From: JAJFUV01 sp964384215
Lineage (GTDB): Bacteria > Acidobacteriota > Terriglobia > Bryobacterales > Bryobacteraceae
Direction of reading: 5' to 3'
DNA length: 64,000 nucleotides
Assembly (NCBI GenBank): GCA_964384215.1
Contig: CAYLLB010000012.1
Span: forward strand, 51,468 to 115,467
Shown here: piece after piece, positions 1 to 7,508 of the stretch
Position numbering within the stretch: position 1 is the stretch's first letter
How the letters are laid out: each line of letters starts with the position of its first letter
Translations under genes and position numbers: made by a program
The notes under the pieces: generated by a model
What the model was told of the DNA's origin: nothing
The model's input: the letters and a program-made list of their open reading frames with translations, nothing else
Databases searched by the model: none

Positions 1-2012
1 ATTCCAGGGATCGGGGGCGGTGGGAACGAGATCGCCACGCCGTCGGGGATCTTCGCCAGCCCTTGCATGACGCGGCGGCGGATGGCCTGGTATTGTTCCT
101 CAGGCAGGCGGCGCTCATCCCACGGCTTCAGAGGCACGAAGAAGAAGCCGCTATAAGGGTTCGCGACCTGGCTGAGGATGTTGAAACCCATCACCGCTAT
201 GCAACCTTCCACTCCCGGCGTGCTCAGGATGAGGTCTTCAATTTTGGACGCCGTGGCGCTGGTGCGTTGTAGCGATGCCGCATCGGGCAACTGCAGCGTA
301 GCCATTACGTACCCGTTATCCTCTTCGGGAAGGAAAGAGGCCGGCAGGTTCCGTCCGGTCAGAAGTACAGCCACCGTCACCAGCGCCAGGAAAACGAAGC
401 TGAATCCCGCCTTCCGCACCAGCACGGCCGAGAAGCCCACGTATCCGTCCCTGGTGCGCTGGAAGTTACGGTTGAACCAGCCGAAGAACCCGGCCAGAGG
501 CCCGTGCGCTTTCTGGGGCTTCAGCAGGAGCGCGCCCAGCGCCGGGCTGAGCGAAAGCGCATTGAAGGCCGAAATGATCACCGAAATGGCGATCGTGACG
601 GCGAATTGCTGGTACAGTCTTCCGGTGATCCCCGGGATGAACACAGTGGGGATAAAGACCGCAGCCAGGATCACTGCGATGGCGACCACCGGCCCGCTAA
701 CCTCGTGCATCGCCTGCAACGCGGCATCACGCGGCGCCATGCCCTCTTCCATGTGATGCTCGATAGCCTCCACCACGACGATGGCATCATCCACCACCAG
801 CCCAATGGCGAGCACCAGGCCGAATAACGACAGCGTGTTGATGGAAAACCCGAGCAGCGGGAACACGATGAAGGTGCCCACCAGCGAAACCGGAACCGCC
901 AGCATGGGAATCAACGTGGCACGCCAACTCTGCAGGAACAGGTAGACGACCAGTACCACCAGCAATAACGCGATGAAAAGGGTCTCCACGATTTCCCGAA
1001 TGCCGGAACGCACCGCACGGGTTGTATCGACAGCGATGCGATAATCCAGGTCCGCCGGGAAGCGCTTCTTCAGTTCGGTCAGCCGGTTACGTACGGCGTC
1101 GGCCGCATCGACCGAGTTGGAGCCAGGCAGCTGGTAAATCGCCATGTTGGCTGCCGGCCTCTTGTTGAACCGGCCCGCGCTCGCGTAAGACTGCGCGCCC
1201 AGTTCGATCCGCGCAACGTCCTTCAAACGCAGAATGGAACCATCCCGTGAAGCGCGAAGAAGGATGTCGCCGAACTCTTCGGGCGTTGTCAGCCGGCCCT
1301 TGGCGCGCACCGTATAGGTGAACTCCTGCCCCGGCGGAACCGGCTCGCCGCCGATTTGTCCGGCTGGATTCACAGTGCTCTGCGTCCGGATGGCGCTGAC
1401 AATTTGCGGCACCGTGACACCGAGTTTGGCCATCTGGTCCGGCTTCACCCAAATGCGCATAGAGTACTGCCCGGCGCCGAACACCTGAACCCGGCCGACG
1501 CCCGGCATGCGCGCCAGCTCGTCCACCAGGTTTATGTAAGCGTAGTTGGCCAAGAACGAAGCATCGTAGGTGCCGTTGGGCGAATAGATCGCGACCAGCA
1601 ACAGGGGCGATGCCAGCGATTTCTGCACGGTCAAACCCGCCGTGGTGACCTCGACCGGCAACTGGGGCTGCGCCAGCGCCGTGCGCAACTGCGTCAGAAC
1701 CTGGTCGATGTTCGGATCCGTCGCCACGTCGAAGTTCACCGTAATGGCCGTGCTCCCGGCGTTCGAGTTGACCGAATACATGTAATTCATGTTGTCGACG
1801 CCGATGACCTGCTGCTCGATCGGCGTAGCGACGGACTGCACCAGGGTCTGGGCGTCCGCTCCGGGAAAGGTCGCGCGCACGTTGACCTCGGGCGGAATGA
1901 TCTCGGGGAATTGCGCTATCGGAAGGCGCAGCATCGACACGATGCCCACGATGACCGTCAGGATGGAGATCACCATGGCTACGATAGGACGGTTAATGAA
2001 GAACTTCGCCAT
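1..2012 (-). CDS. RND-family multidrug efflux permease (AcrB/MexB-like), C-terminus cut by window edge
   Basis: Inner-membrane proton-driven pump subunit of a tripartite efflux system. The reverse strand reads without a stop from an ATG at 2012 to the window edge, giving about 670 of the usual roughly 1,050 residues. The start MAKFFINRPIVAMVIS is the classic RND opening with TM1. Further on come porter-domain blocks and the TM4 motif GLVLAIGLVVDDAIVVVE, whose two Asp residues form the proton relay, followed by an HAE1-type EHHMEEG segment. The start lies 1 base after the stop of the upstream adaptor gene, so the two are surely co-transcribed. An outer-membrane TolC partner is not in the window and could lie beyond position 1. 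The substrate cannot be told from sequence. Confidence 0.95.
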   Translation of the reverse strand, partial: MAKFFINRPIVAMVISILTVIVGIVSMLRLPIAQFPEIIPPEVNVRATFPGADAQTLVQSVATPIEQQVIGVDNMNYMYSVNSNAGSTAITVNFDVATDPNIDQVLTQLRTALAQPQLPVEVTTAGLTVQKSLASPLLLVAIYSPNGTYDASFLANYAYINLVDELARMPGVGRVQVFGAGQYSMRIWVKPDQMAKLGVTVPQIVSAIRTQSTVNPAGQIGGEPVPPGQEFTYTVRAKGRLTTPEEFGDILLRASRDGSILRLKDVARIELGAQSYASAGRFNKRPAANMAIYQLPGSNSVDAADAVRNRLTELKKRFPADLDYRIAVDTTRAVRSGIREIVETLFIALLLVVLVVYLFLQSWRATLIPMLAVPVSLVGTFIVFPLLGFSINTLSLFGLVLAIGLVVDDAIVVVEAIEHHMEEGMAPRDAALQAMHEVSGPVVAIAVILAAVFIPTVFIPGITGRLYQQFAVTIAISVIISAFNALSLSPALGALLLKPQKAHGPLAGFFGWFNRNFQRTRDGYVGFSAVLVRKAGFSFVFLALVTVAVLLTGRNLPASFLPEEDNGYVMATLQLPDAASLQRTSATASKIEDLILSTPGVEGCIAVMGFNILSQVANPYSGFFFVPLKPWDERRLPEEQYQAIRRRVMQGLAKIPDGVAISFPPPPIPG

Positions 2013-2013
2013 G

Positions 2014-3192
2014 TCAGTTCGCCTTGGGAACCACCGTCATGCCTTGGGCGACCTTCGTGATGCCTTCCGTGATAACGCGCTCTCCCGGGTGGAGCCCTTT
2101 CTCGATAACCCAAAGCGTATCCGCGCGAGGCCCCAGGGTCACTTGCCGGATATTCACTTTGTTGTCGTCTCCGACCACCGCCACCTGGTATTGCCCCTGG
2201 ACGTGCCCCACTGCGCGCTGCGGCACGAGCAGCGCTGCGCGCCGGGTTTCCTTCACGGCGCGCACGCGGCCGAACTGACCGGGACGCAAGATGTTGCCCG
2301 GGTTCGGGAAAGCGCCAACGATGCGGATGGTTCCCGTCTGCGCGTCCACCTGGCGGTCCGTAAAGACGATGCGGCCGCTATGCGGATACAGGCTACCGTC
2401 CGCCAATACCAACTGGAGAGCGACCGAGCCCGCTTTACGGAGCCACCCGTCGCCAGGTCCGGATTTGATGAGGCCCGCAACACCCAAGTACTCCTGCTCG
2501 CTGATGGGGAAGTACACCTTGATGGGATCGACCTTCGAAACCGTCGTCAGCACCGCGGACGGTCCTACAAGGTTGCCGATCTGCACGGCGGCAATCCCGG
2601 CGATGCCGTCCACCAAGGCGCGTACTTTAGTGAAGCCGAGGTTCAGCTCCGCGGTCTGGATCGCGGCTTCGGCGGTCTGGATGGCTGCCTTGGCGGTCTC
2701 GATGTTGGCTTCCGCCGTCTTCTCAGCCTGAATCTCCGTATCCAGCTGGCTCTGCGCGATGGCGCGCGCCTTTGCCAGCGGCGTGTCGCGCTTCACGTTG
2801 ATCCGCGCCAGATCGAGCTGCGCCTTGGCCTGCGCGAGCTGCCCTTTGGCCTGCGCCAGCTGGCCTTTCGCCTGCGCCAGCGTCGCCTCGAAGGGACGCG
2901 GATCGATTTCGAACAGCACCTCCCCTTCGTGGACGAACGAACCTTCCCGGTAGTTCTGGCGGATCAGGTAGCCGGAAACCTGGGGCTGGATCTGCGCGTT
3001 CACATAACCGTCGAGCGTCGCCACCCATTCCCCGGTGACAGGCACATCCTGCTGGAGGACGGTGGTGACAAGGACTTCAGGCGGGGTTGGAGCGCCGGCC
3101 GGCCGCCCGGTGCTCGGGCGGCAACCTGCGAGCATGACCAAGATCGCAGGCGGCAACACGGCAAAAAAAGGCCAACAATGTCTCACTTGCAT
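2014..3192 (-). CDS. RND efflux periplasmic adaptor (membrane fusion lipoprotein, AcrA/MexA-like)
   Basis: This 392-residue adaptor bridges the RND pump to an outer-membrane channel. The N-terminus has a signal peptide ending in a lipobox, VMLAGC, with Cys24 as the likely lipidated residue. A biotinyl-lipoyl-like half-motif (VSGYLIRQNYREGSFVHEGE) is followed by a long helical hairpin with heptad-like repeats (AKGQLAQAKGQLAQAKAQL), then beta-barrel and membrane-proximal domains. I chose the ATG at 3192 because GAGAAG lies 6 bases upstream; a GTG at 3210 is the alternative. It is directly followed by the RND permease. A 12-bp palindrome sits about 24 bases upstream and could be an operator. Confidence 0.93.
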   Translation of the reverse strand: MQVRHCWPFFAVLPPAILVMLAGCRPSTGRPAGAPTPPEVLVTTVLQQDVPVTGEWVATLDGYVNAQIQPQVSGYLIRQNYREGSFVHEGEVLFEIDPRPFEATLAQAKGQLAQAKGQLAQAKAQLDLARINVKRDTPLAKARAIAQSQLDTEIQAEKTAEANIETAKAAIQTAEAAIQTAELNLGFTKVRALVDGIAGIAAVQIGNLVGPSAVLTTVSKVDPIKVYFPISEQEYLGVAGLIKSGPGDGWLRKAGSVALQLVLADGSLYPHSGRIVFTDRQVDAQTGTIRIVGAFPNPGNILRPGQFGRVRAVKETRRAALLVPQRAVGHVQGQYQVAVVGDDNKVNIRQVTLGPRADTLWVIEKGLHPGERVITEGITKVAQGMTVVPKAN

Positions 3193-3215
3193 GATGGTCT
3201 TCTCTACCACTCGGG

Positions 3216-3227
3216 ACTGAATTCAGT
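3216..3227. promoter_or_regulatory. Perfect 12-bp palindrome upstream of the RND adaptor gene
   Basis: ACTGAATTCAGT reads the same on both strands and lies 24 bases upstream of the adaptor start. Efflux operons are often controlled by TetR- or MarR-type dimers that bind such sites, so an operator is plausible. No regulator gene is adjacent in this window. A palindrome this short can arise by chance in the intergenic DNA of a 64-kb window. Confidence 0.3.
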
Positions 3228-3326
3228 TGGGCTCACCGTTCCCGGTAGAACTCCTGGCGAGCCGCCTTTCGTTCAGTGTACTAACAGAGGGGACAACCCG
3301 CTATCACACCGTTCTCCCCGGCTTTT

Positions 3327-4133
3327 TCACAATTCAAGTTTGCAGTGCAGGATTTCTTCCCGTCCCTCGCGGTTGGCTTTAGCCAGCACCGTGCCGTCCG
3401 CCGCAAAGAGCACACAGCCGCCGTCGCACTTCTTGACCCAGGACACACCGGTGCGATTCGTGACCAGCATCGGCGCGCCGATACGCTGAGCGCGCTGGCC
3501 GAAAGCATCGAAAGGCGGAAGTGAAGCGCGATTGTTCGGATAGAAAACCACTTGCGGGTGCAATGCTGCAAGGCGCTGGACGCAGCGCGGAGCCTCGCCG
3601 TCGGCACAGATGAAGCAGCTTGCCACGACACCGTCAATCTTGAAAAGCTCGGGCCCGGTGCCCGGATCGTAGCGGGCCCATTCGTTGCGGTAGCCCTCGT
3701 CCTTTGCATCCCGCCAGAGCCAGGTCTTGCGATACCGGTAGAAGAATCCCTTGGGCCCGGTAAACACCTGCGTAATGTAGTAACGGCCGCGGCCGGTTTC
3801 CGACAGGCCGAAGCTGATGTAACAAGCCAGCCGCCGCGATAGCCGCGCCATACGTTGCGTACACTTGCCCGCCGGCACGGCCTCGGCAAGCTCCGCGAGG
3901 CGCGGCGTGTAGTCGCAAGCCGTGCCTTCGTGGAACATGATCCAGCGTGCGCCGCCGCGACGAGCCTCCTCGGCCAGTGCCTCCATTTTGTCGAGATTCT
4001 TGTCGACTTGTTCCGGTACGGAGTCGAATTGGATCAGCGCGATAGGGATCGAGCGTGCGGCATGGGCCGGAGCGGCCAGCATACTCATGCCGGCCGCCTG
4101 CCGTAGGAAGGTTCTGCGATTGTCCGCCTGCAT
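3327..4133 (-). CDS. Carbon-nitrogen hydrolase (nitrilase superfamily) with Tat signal
   Basis: This 268-residue protein belongs to the nitrilase superfamily, which hydrolyses amides, nitriles or carbamoyl groups through a Glu-Lys-Cys triad. All three residues are visible: Glu69 in FHEGTACDY, Lys136 in YRYRKTW and Cys176 in FICADGEAP. The N-terminus (NRRTFLRQAAG, then a short hydrophobic stretch ending AHA) looks like a twin-arginine signal, unusual because most family members are cytoplasmic. The gene starts 4 bases after the stop of the fucose-isomerase-like gene, so both should be one operon. The substrate is unknown. Confidence 0.85.
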   Translation of the reverse strand: MQADNRRTFLRQAAGMSMLAAPAHAARSIPIALIQFDSVPEQVDKNLDKMEALAEEARRGGARWIMFHEGTACDYTPRLAELAEAVPAGKCTQRMARLSRRLACYISFGLSETGRGRYYITQVFTGPKGFFYRYRKTWLWRDAKDEGYRNEWARYDPGTGPELFKIDGVVASCFICADGEAPRCVQRLAALHPQVVFYPNNRASLPPFDAFGQRAQRIGAPMLVTNRTGVSWVKKCDGGCVLFAADGTVLAKANREGREEILHCKLEL

Positions 4134-4137
4134 GCCT

Positions 4138-5673
4138 TTACACCTCGCTGAAGTTCTCCCAGGTGACGCCGATACGCGGGGCGGCGATCCCGATTTCCCG
4201 CAGGTAGTCGCCGTAGACCATCACCCAGTGCGAGTCCCGCACTTCGCTGAGCAGCTTCTTCCAGTTGCCTTGTATGCGCACGTCCTGCTGGGAGCGGCAG
4301 ATCTCATAGAACGGATTGCCTTCGACCGTGCCTTTCATGCCCACCCAGCGGCCGGTGGCGTACTCGGGGTCGATGAACGAGACTTCCTGCCCGATGGGCA
4401 TTTCCACCTTGGGGGCGGCGCCGTATTCGGATTCGTAGTGCGTCACCAGACGCACCGGTTCGTAGCGGGACGCGTTCATGCGGCGCGGCCCGGTGCAGTG
4501 CGCGCAGGTGACGACGCCGTTGTGCGGGAACGTCGAGTTGTGCAGGAAGACGGGCTTGCCGGAGATGTGGCGCAAGAGCATGCCGGCAGGCACGATGACG
4601 AAGTCCGACTCGCAGAATGCCAGCAATCCCTCGTCGTTCAGCAAGCCGAGGGTGAGGCACGCCGTGGTCTTTGACATCGGCATGATGGTGCCCATGCACT
4701 CGCCGATGGTGAAGGCCGTCGCGCCGTGGTCCTGCATCAGGTCCTTGAACACACCGTAGAGGATGAAGGAGTTCACCACAAACGGGCGGTCGGTGGCCAG
4801 CGTGGTGCGCGGGATGCCGAGGTAGCGGTCCGTCCACTTTTCCGCGAGCGCCATTTTCGCGGGATCGTTCAACGCGCTCTTGACCCGTTTATCCATGTCG
4901 GCATAGTCGGTCTCGACGATGTCCAGCTTGTACCGCTCGCGGGCGACCTGCGGGGCGCGGCCGTCGTACTTGCCGCGCGCGCCGCCCAAGGCGACGATCC
5001 TGGAGCCGAGGAAGTTCTTCACCCCATAGAACGCGCGCAGCCGCCAGAGCAATTCCGCCTTGTCATCCACCACGACGTCATCCACCGACAGGCGCGGGGC
5101 ATCGGCGGGATTCGCCGGCGGGGCCTGCGGGCGGTCGGTCTTGAGGTACCGCACACTCAGCGCCTCGTACCAGTAGTAGACCGGCCCGGAACTCTTCCTC
5201 AAGAAGATGATGGCGTGGCCGTTTTCGGGGATCAGCGCGCGCAGGGTGGCGCCCGAACCCGTCGCCGGGTAGACGATGGTTACGTCGGCGGCCGGGTTGC
5301 GCACCAGGGCGGCCTGTTCCGTCGTCAGCACCCTATCGACGGAGATCACCTCGAAGGGGAAGTCGGCTTTCGCAGCGACAGCCTTCAACTCCGCGCTAAT
5401 GCGGGCCACTTCGGCCGCTGCGCTCTCCTCGGTCTGCACTCCGCCCCAGGACTTCCAGGAATCGGCCACCTTCTTCACCGGGGTGCGGTACATCAGCACG
5501 GCCTGCACTTTCAGCGGCTTGCCTGGGTTAAGGAACGGCCGGTCGGGGTCCCACAAACCGGCGGGCCAGGCGCGCGCGGCCGGCGCGGCCAGCGAAGCGG
5601 CCGGAACCAGGCCGGCTCCAGCGGCCAGGCCCATAAACTCTCTTCGGTTCGGACTCGGATGGTGACAGCACAT
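4138..5673 (-). CDS. Tat-exported protein related to L-fucose/L-arabinose isomerase fold
   Basis: A 511-residue protein. The start at 5673 is chosen for a strong GGAGGAG site 2 bases upstream; a longer reading would run into the divergent GH2 gene. The N-terminus NRREFMGLAAGAGLV is a twin-arginine signal. The C-terminal half resembles the FucI-type sugar isomerase domain: a Glu in FTIGECMG (residue 325), a run TTACLTLGLLNDEGLLAFCESD with acidic residues 355 and 357, and a later His in TCAHC. These could form the metal site, but exact ligand alignment was not tested. The link with a downstream nitrilase-fold enzyme suggests a secreted carbohydrate or glycoside-processing function. Catalytic activity is unproven. 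Confidence 0.6.
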   Translation of the reverse strand: MCCHHPSPNRREFMGLAAGAGLVPAASLAAPAARAWPAGLWDPDRPFLNPGKPLKVQAVLMYRTPVKKVADSWKSWGGVQTEESAAAEVARISAELKAVAAKADFPFEVISVDRVLTTEQAALVRNPAADVTIVYPATGSGATLRALIPENGHAIIFLRKSSGPVYYWYEALSVRYLKTDRPQAPPANPADAPRLSVDDVVVDDKAELLWRLRAFYGVKNFLGSRIVALGGARGKYDGRAPQVARERYKLDIVETDYADMDKRVKSALNDPAKMALAEKWTDRYLGIPRTTLATDRPFVVNSFILYGVFKDLMQDHGATAFTIGECMGTIMPMSKTTACLTLGLLNDEGLLAFCESDFVIVPAGMLLRHISGKPVFLHNSTFPHNGVVTCAHCTGPRRMNASRYEPVRLVTHYESEYGAAPKVEMPIGQEVSFIDPEYATGRWVGMKGTVEGNPFYEICRSQQDVRIQGNWKKLLSEVRDSHWVMVYGDYLREIGIAAPRIGVTWENFSEV

Positions 5674-5688
5674 AACTCCTCCGCGGAC

Positions 5689-5694
5689 TATGAT
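5689..5694 (+). promoter_or_regulatory. Possible -10 box (TATGAT) of the GH2 gene
   Basis: TATGAT lies 11 bases before the GH2 start codon in a 32-base gap between divergent genes. If used, the transcript would begin about 5 bases before the ATG, which has no visible ribosome binding site. No convincing -35 element is seen, so this is a weak call. Confidence 0.3.
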
Positions 5695-5705
5695 ATCGTT
5701 CCGGC

Positions 5706-7508
5706 ATGCGATTGTTTGGGTCCCTTCTGCTCCTGGCGGCAATCGCGACTGCGGTCCCCGCCGCGCCGCGACAAACCGCCACCATCGGCTCCGATTGGCG
5801 CTTCACCGTCGACATCGAAAAGCTCGGCGAAGCGGAACAGTGGTTCCGCGAGGATTTCGACCATTCCAAGTGGTCTAAGGTAACCGTGCCGAAGGCCTGG
5901 GATCTTTACGAAGAAGCCATGTGGGGCTTCGAGGGCGTCGGCTGGTACGCGGTCCCTATACCCGGGGCCCTCGCCGCGCCCGGCAAGCTGCAGACGCTGC
6001 GCTTCGGACGCGTCATGTACCACACCAAGGCCTGGCTGGATGGGAAACCGCTCGGTGAGAACATCGGCGGGTACTTGCCGTTCGAATTCGACATAACGGG
6101 AAGGCTGCGCCGCGACAAGCCCAGTACGCTGGTGCTGCGCGTCGACAACAAGCCGCGTCTGCAGTGGCTGCCGGCGGCCCGCAACATCGAGTGGATGCAG
6201 TACGGGGGCATCCTGGAGCCGGTTGTCATTGAAACTACCGGGCGCGTGTCCATCTCGGACATCACCGTCAACGCAGTCCCACAGGATGCCGGGGCGAGGG
6301 TGGATTGCAGTGTCGAGATCCGCTCCCGCGAAGCGGCGGAGAGGCAGGTCACACTGCGGATCGCGGTAGGAACCGTGGTCAAGTCCGCTGTGGTGAAGCT
6401 CACACCGGGGGCGACCGCGCGCGAGCGACTCGTGATCACACTTCCGCGCGCCCAGCGCTGGTCACCCGCGACGCCCTTTCTCTACACGCTACAAGCTTCG
6501 CTGGAGCACGGAGGCCAGACGGTGGACTCAACCAGCGCCCGCTTCGGCGTGCGGAAGATTGAGACACGCGGACGCGACATCCTGCTCAACGGCGAGCGGC
6601 TGTACCTGAAGGGCGTGAACCGCTACGACGAATACGGCCGCTATGGCGTCAACGCGCCGCGGCAACTGGTGCTCGAAGATCTCAAGCGCATGAAGAGCGC
6701 CGGTGTGAACTTCGTGCGCGTGCACTTCCCGCAATCGCCGGAGCTGATTTCGCTGTACGACGAGATGGGTTTCCTCATGATGGAGGAGGTCACCATCAAC
6801 TGGTGGGGCAACGGTTTCTCAGGGAAGGGCGAAGAGGTGCAGCGGGCGGACATCCTTGACTTCGCCATCCCCTTCCTGGAGCGCATGGTGCGCCGGGATA
6901 AGAACCACCCGGCGGTGGTGTTCTGGAGCATGTGCAACGAGTCGACGACGGATAACGAAGTCGGCATACACGTCATGCGCACGCTGATCCGCCGCGCCCG
7001 CGAGTTGGACCCGACGCGTCCGGTCACATTCGTTCTCGCCACGCGCGAATCGAAAGGGCACCTTGCATTCGAGGATACCGACATCGTCTCGGTGAACGTC
7101 TATGTGGGCGGGTACAAGGGCAAACCCGCCAACCACGTGGGTCAGGTTCGCGAGCTGACCGCGAAGGCCGCGCAGGAGTACCTGCAGCGGCAGGCCGACA
7201 CGTGGCCCACCAAGCCCGTGATCGTGACCGAGTTCGGCACTCCCGGCATTCCCGGCATACACGGCGACGCGCCGTACACCGAGGAGTACCAGGCCGCCGT
7301 GCTGGAAGAAGTGTGGAAGGCCATCGGGAAGTGCAGGGAAGTCTCAGGCGGCGTGATGTGGTCCTGGGCGGACTATTTCCACCGGCCGAACTTCATCAAG
7401 TACGCCGCCTTCGGGCCCTACGGAGTGGTGACCGTGGACCGGCGGCCCAAGCTGGCTTTCCAATCGCTGGTGAAAATGTACGGGGGCAATGGGGCTGGAA
7501 TCCGCTAG
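5706..7508 (+). CDS. Secreted glycoside hydrolase family 2 (beta-galactosidase/beta-glucuronidase-like)
   Basis: A 600-residue retaining glycosidase with a Sec signal peptide (MRLFGSLLLLAAIATAVPAA). Order: N-terminal sugar-binding jelly roll (about 25-180), immunoglobulin-like domain (about 185-285), then the TIM barrel. The acid/base is Glu412 in VFWSMCNEST and the nucleophile is Glu509 in VIVTEFGTPG, both in canonical GH2 settings. The length matches beta-glucuronidase-type members rather than long LacZ forms. The gene is divergent from the isomerase-like gene, with only 32 bases between the two start codons. Its stop overlaps the stop of the convergent M23-like gene. Exact sugar specificity cannot be stated. 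Confidence 0.9.
   Translation: MRLFGSLLLLAAIATAVPAAPRQTATIGSDWRFTVDIEKLGEAEQWFREDFDHSKWSKVTVPKAWDLYEEAMWGFEGVGWYAVPIPGALAAPGKLQTLRFGRVMYHTKAWLDGKPLGENIGGYLPFEFDITGRLRRDKPSTLVLRVDNKPRLQWLPAARNIEWMQYGGILEPVVIETTGRVSISDITVNAVPQDAGARVDCSVEIRSREAAERQVTLRIAVGTVVKSAVVKLTPGATARERLVITLPRAQRWSPATPFLYTLQASLEHGGQTVDSTSARFGVRKIETRGRDILLNGERLYLKGVNRYDEYGRYGVNAPRQLVLEDLKRMKSAGVNFVRVHFPQSPELISLYDEMGFLMMEEVTINWWGNGFSGKGEEVQRADILDFAIPFLERMVRRDKNHPAVVFWSMCNESTTDNEVGIHVMRTLIRRARELDPTRPVTFVLATRESKGHLAFEDTDIVSVNVYVGGYKGKPANHVGQVRELTAKAAQEYLQRQADTWPTKPVIVTEFGTPGIPGIHGDAPYTEEYQAAVLEEVWKAIGKCREVSGGVMWSWADYFHRPNFIKYAAFGPYGVVTVDRRPKLAFQSLVKMYGGNGAGIR

Noticed and set aside
1356..3489. Long open frames on the plus strand (for example 1356-2060 and 1789-3489)
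   Set aside because: They are antisense shadows of the RND genes caused by high GC; their translations are Arg/His-rich and resemble no family.
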